Positions 12,294 through 14,513 of a stretch of DNA of 14,513 nucleotides are shown in pieces (the stretch's first letter is position 1; each line of letters begins with the position of its first letter). Made by a program: the position numbers and the translations under genes. The notes beneath the pieces are model-generated. The model did no database searches. It was not told where the DNA came from and was given only the letters and a program-made list of their open reading frames with translations. Source of the stretch: Bacteroidota bacterium (lineage in GTDB: Bacteria > Bacteroidota > Bacteroidia > Chitinophagales > Chitinophagaceae); the NCBI GenBank assembly GCA_023391015.1, contig JAEWBT010000065.1, positions 1 to 14,513 on the forward strand. The letters run 5' to 3'.

Positions 12294-13820
12294 TTATTGC
12301 GCAATCCAACCGGTAGGGTTCTGCGTAGCAGCACCTTTCCAAACCTGAAACTTCAGGATAGGAACCCCATCTTCGTTGGGTCCCACCGCACCGATCGCTT
12401 GTTTGGTTCCTACTTTTTGGCCTTCGCGAACAGAGACGCTCGAGAGGCCATTGTAAACCGTGAAGTAGCCACCGTGATTGATAATGACATTCTGACCAAA
12501 ACCAGCCACGTATAATATTTTGGAAACCGTGCCTTCAAACACAGCGCGGGCCGTAGCACCTGCGGAAGTTTGAATGTCAATCCCATTGTTGTCAATCATG
12601 ACTTTTTCCGCCACCGGGTGCTTTTGCCGTCCATAACCGGAAACGATAAAGCCTTTTTCCACAGGCCAGGGCAGCCGTCCGCGATTGGATTCAAACGACG
12701 CAGAAAGAGCTGCTGCTTCCGGCGTCAGTCCTAGACTTACCGCTGCCGGTTTGGGGGTTGGTTTGGGCGGCGGTGTAGCAGCAGGAACGGGTTTTGCCTC
12801 AGGTGCTTCAGGAGCCGGTGGATTATCGGTACTGCTGCCTGTATTTAAGGCTACTGTTCCGTTGCCGTATGTTTTATTATTACTGTTATTGCTGTTGTTA
12901 TTGTTGTTTGCAGACGTTGCTGCTTTCCGGCGGGCTTCTTCGGCGGCCGCCGCTTTAGCCTGTGCCGCTGCTTTCGCAGCAGCTTCTTTTTCTGCGGCTG
13001 CCTTGGCAGCGGCAATGCGCTGACGCTCTTCTTCCTGCCTGCGCTGAATCTCAGCCTGTCGGCGGGCTTCTTCTTCTGCTTTCTTGCGGGCAATTTCAAT
13101 CTCTCGGCGGATGGCGTCGGAAATTGCTTTTTCCAGATTCCGGGCATCGCGCTGGTTTTTGGCTACCGATGCCGAAAGTTCCGTTTCGCGGCCCCGCAGC
13201 TCGCGCACGGCCCGGTCGGTTTGGGCGGCCTCTGCCTGGAGCACTTTTTTCTGGTTTTCCTCTGCCCGTCGCAATACATCTTTCCGGGATTTTTCGTTGG
13301 CCAAAATCCCGATTTTGCGCTGCAACCGGCTTTGTGAACGGCGGATCTGATCGGCCTGCGCCATCCGGTAATCCCGGAATTTCCGCAGGTAAGCCAGGCG
13401 GCGAATGCCATCATTAAAGCTGGCAGCCGAAAACAGGTAGGCCATCATGCTTTGCGAATTGCGGTTGCGATAGGCGTAGCGAATGCTTTGGGCGTAGCGC
13501 ATCTGCAAAAAAGACACCTCCCGCGAAAGCTTATCTACTTCTTGTTGGGTGTTTTTAATACTGCCGTCGATCTGGCCGAGCTCGGTGCTGATGGAACCGA
13601 TGAGTTTTTGCCGGTTGGCCACCTGCGCCTGAAGCGCCTGCAACTGTCCGAGGGTGATTTTTTTATCTTGTCGCGTAGCAGCCAGCTCGGCCTGCGTTTG
13701 TTTGATGGACTCCAGCAGCCGCACACGCCGCCGCTCCAGTTCTTCCCGCGAAACGCCTTTTTGCGCCAGCGCAGCGCCGCAAACAAAGGAAAGGAGAATG
13801 GCTACAATTAATTTCTGCAT
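12294..13820 (-). CDS. EnvC/NlpD-like murein hydrolase activator with degenerate LytM domain
   Basis: EnvC-type proteins activate peptidoglycan amidases at the division site. The 508-residue protein has a signal peptide (residues 1-20, ending ALAQ), a long coiled coil (about 22-265), an Ala/Lys/Glu-rich helix (about 266-302), an Asn/Ser tract (305-316), a Pro-rich linker (334-358) and a LytM/M23 domain (about 380-508). The zinc site is incomplete. The His expected in HxGxD is Asn411 (Asp415 is kept), the His of LHFEV is Lys490, and the His of the TxYxHLS segment is Gly458. It should therefore not cut peptidoglycan itself, as known for EnvC. ATG 13820 is chosen; five upstream codons in frame are not signal-peptide-like. 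A TAnnTTTG box precedes it. It is divergent from yicC. Confidence 0.9.
   Translation of the reverse strand: MQKLIVAILLSFVCGAALAQKGVSREELERRRVRLLESIKQTQAELAATRQDKKITLGQLQALQAQVANRQKLIGSISTELGQIDGSIKNTQQEVDKLSREVSFLQMRYAQSIRYAYRNRNSQSMMAYLFSAASFNDGIRRLAYLRKFRDYRMAQADQIRRSQSRLQRKIGILANEKSRKDVLRRAEENQKKVLQAEAAQTDRAVRELRGRETELSASVAKNQRDARNLEKAISDAIRREIEIARKKAEEEARRQAEIQRRQEEERQRIAAAKAAAEKEAAAKAAAQAKAAAAEEARRKAATSANNNNNSNNSNNKTYGNGTVALNTGSSTDNPPAPEAPEAKPVPAATPPPKPTPKPAAVSLGLTPEAAALSASFESNRGRLPWPVEKGFIVSGYGRQKHPVAEKVMIDNNGIDIQTSAGATARAVFEGTVSKILYVAGFGQNVIINHGGYFTVYNGLSSVSVREGQKVGTKQAIGAVGPNEDGVPILKFQVWKGAATQNPTGWIAQ
12863..12906 (-). repeat. Asn/Ser trinucleotide tract in the linker of the envC-like gene
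   Basis: The plus strand shows a run of TTA/TTG/CTG triplets, which code for NNNNNSNNSNNK on the minus strand at residues 305-316. It joins the Ala-rich helix to the Pro-rich linker. Such runs can change length by slippage in steps of one residue without a frameshift. Confidence 0.7.
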
Positions 13821-13832
13821 GTCGTAAGGGGC

Positions 13833-13840
13833 CAAAATTA
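13833..13840 (-). promoter_or_regulatory. Putative Bacteroidota -7 promoter box of the envC-like gene
   Basis: The minus strand reads TAATTTTG, a full TAnnTTTG match, 13 bases before the ATG at 13820. It overlaps the upstream in-frame codons, which supports the shorter start. A TTTG at 13849-13852 is too close to be the -33 element. Confidence 0.45.
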
Positions 13841-13968
13841 ACCCATAACAAAAGGGAATGCCGCCTGAAAGTCTGTTTTTTAAAAAACCCTTTTTTAAAG
13901 GACCGGAAAAAATGCGCCGTGCCGGTCTTAAATGGCCCCTATGCCCGACTTTTGCCCCAAATCTCCTT

Positions 13969-14480
13969 ATGCTTTATTCTATGACCGGCTTTGGCCGGGC
14001 CGAAACCACCGTCGAGGGCTACAACCTGGTGGCCGAAATCCGCTCGCTCAATGGCAAGGGCTTTGACCTGTCGCTGCGCCTTCCTCAAAGTCTGCGCGCG
14101 TTGGAGCCGCACATCCGCACCCTCGTAGGCCAAAAGCTTTCGCGGGGCACCATTGAGCTTTCCGTGAGCCTGCGTACCGGTGGTTCTTCACGTCCTATGC
14201 AGGTAAATCAGGAGCTGGCCGTGCATTATTATAAAAGCATTCAGGAGCTGGCAGGCCGCCTTTCCCTGCCGGTAGAGAATATGCTGCAAACCTTGCTGGG
14301 CCTGCCGGATGTGGTGTCCCCAGAAACTGAGAACCTTCCGGAAAGTGTAACCGATGCCGTTTTAGCGCAGATAGAAACCGCCTGCGACGCGCTGATGCAA
14401 CACCGCCTGGCCGAAGGTGCTGTGCTGGAAGCCGACCTGGAAACCCGCATCGGCGCCATCGAAGTGGCGCAGGGTGAAAC
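13969..14480 (+). CDS. yicC: YicC-family endoribonuclease, 5' part only (cut by the contig end)
   Basis: YicC proteins are conserved bacterial endoribonucleases. About 170 residues of a usual 290 or so are present. The start MLYSMTGFGRAE at ATG 13969 matches the family signature SMTGFGRxE; ATG at 13981 is a weaker alternative. Family-like segments follow: EIRSLNGKGFDLSLRLP (residues 24-40), LEPHIRTLV, and LSRGTIELSVSL. The true coding sequence stops at 14480. After that the frame runs into sequencing adapter, and the apparent stop TGA at 14500-14502 belongs to the adapter, so the last residues CLLYNI are not real. The gene is divergent from the envC-like gene. The DUF1732 C-terminal domain is missing from the assembly here. 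Confidence 0.93.
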
Positions 14481-14513
14481 CTGTCTCTTATACAACATCT
14501 GACGCTGCCGACG
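14481..14513. other. Nextera-type transposon adapter sequence left at the contig end
   Basis: Bases 14481-14500 are the 19-base Tn5 mosaic end CTGTCTCTTATACACATCT with one extra A (ATACAACATCT). They are followed by GACGCTGCCGACG (14501-14513), the start of the Nextera read-1 adapter in reverse complement. This is from memory of the adapter sequence, but the match is far too long for chance. It is library contamination, not biology. Confidence 0.96.

Noticed and set aside
12863..12906. Triplet run as a CRISPR or tandem-repeat array
   Set aside because: It is in frame in a coding sequence and codes for an Asn/Ser linker; there are no spacers.
1..14513. tRNA, rRNA, CRISPR array, phage genes or intact insertion sequence
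   Set aside because: Read on both strands, I found no tRNA cloverleaf in the gaps, no transposase, integrase or phage structural protein, and no array of repeats with spacers.

Overview
The window looks like a chromosomal segment of a Bacteroidota bacterium, most plausibly a Chitinophagaceae-type relative; the lineage is inference. The supporting signs are a secreted protein ending in a type IX secretion (Por/T9SS type A) sorting domain, -7 promoter boxes of the Bacteroidota form TAnnTTTG upstream of several genes, start sites without clear Shine-Dalgarno sequences, and housekeeping proteins of the expected lengths and motifs. The right end is a contig end: the last 33 bases are sequencing-library adapter, not genome.

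Layout, left to right. (1) Bases 1-1658, minus strand: mutS2, with its C-terminus off the window. (2) A gene-free stretch of about 435 bases holding a long imperfect palindrome and a terminator. (3) 2094-3182, minus: a mannose-1-phosphate guanylyltransferase starting at TTG. (4) An iron-sulfur cluster region on the minus strand: Nfu-type scaffold (3337-3927), IscA-like carrier (5086-5412), IscU scaffold (5568-5981) and IscS cysteine desulfurase (6485-7705). Two small secreted proteins of unknown function (4123-4491 plus, 4610-4867 minus) meet tail to tail across a shared terminator between nfu and iscA. (5) Between iscS and iscU sits a toxin-antitoxin pair. The antitoxin is intact, but the YoeB/Txe-type toxin carries one in-frame TGA at a normally conserved Trp position, so it is probably a dead toxin. 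(6) Plus strand: methylmalonyl-CoA epimerase, a T9SS-exported protein, an enoyl-CoA hydratase and an outer-membrane beta-barrel protein. (7) 12294-13820, minus: an EnvC-like murein hydrolase activator with a degenerate LytM domain. (8) 13969-14480, plus: the 5' part of yicC, cut by the adapter.

How the genes fit together: IscS supplies sulfur, IscU builds Fe-S clusters, and the IscA-like and Nfu proteins pass them on. The epimerase and the hydratase both act on acyl-CoA thioesters but are separate units here. The rest is cell-envelope biology (GDP-mannose supply, outer-membrane protein, exported protein, peptidoglycan hydrolase activation).

The most striking non-coding signal is the palindrome TTTCCGGAAA. 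It occurs 13 times, 12 of them in the roughly 2 kb of intergenic DNA, and twice it is doubled into long near-perfect palindromes at gene ends. I found no CRISPR array, rRNA, tRNA or intact insertion sequence.
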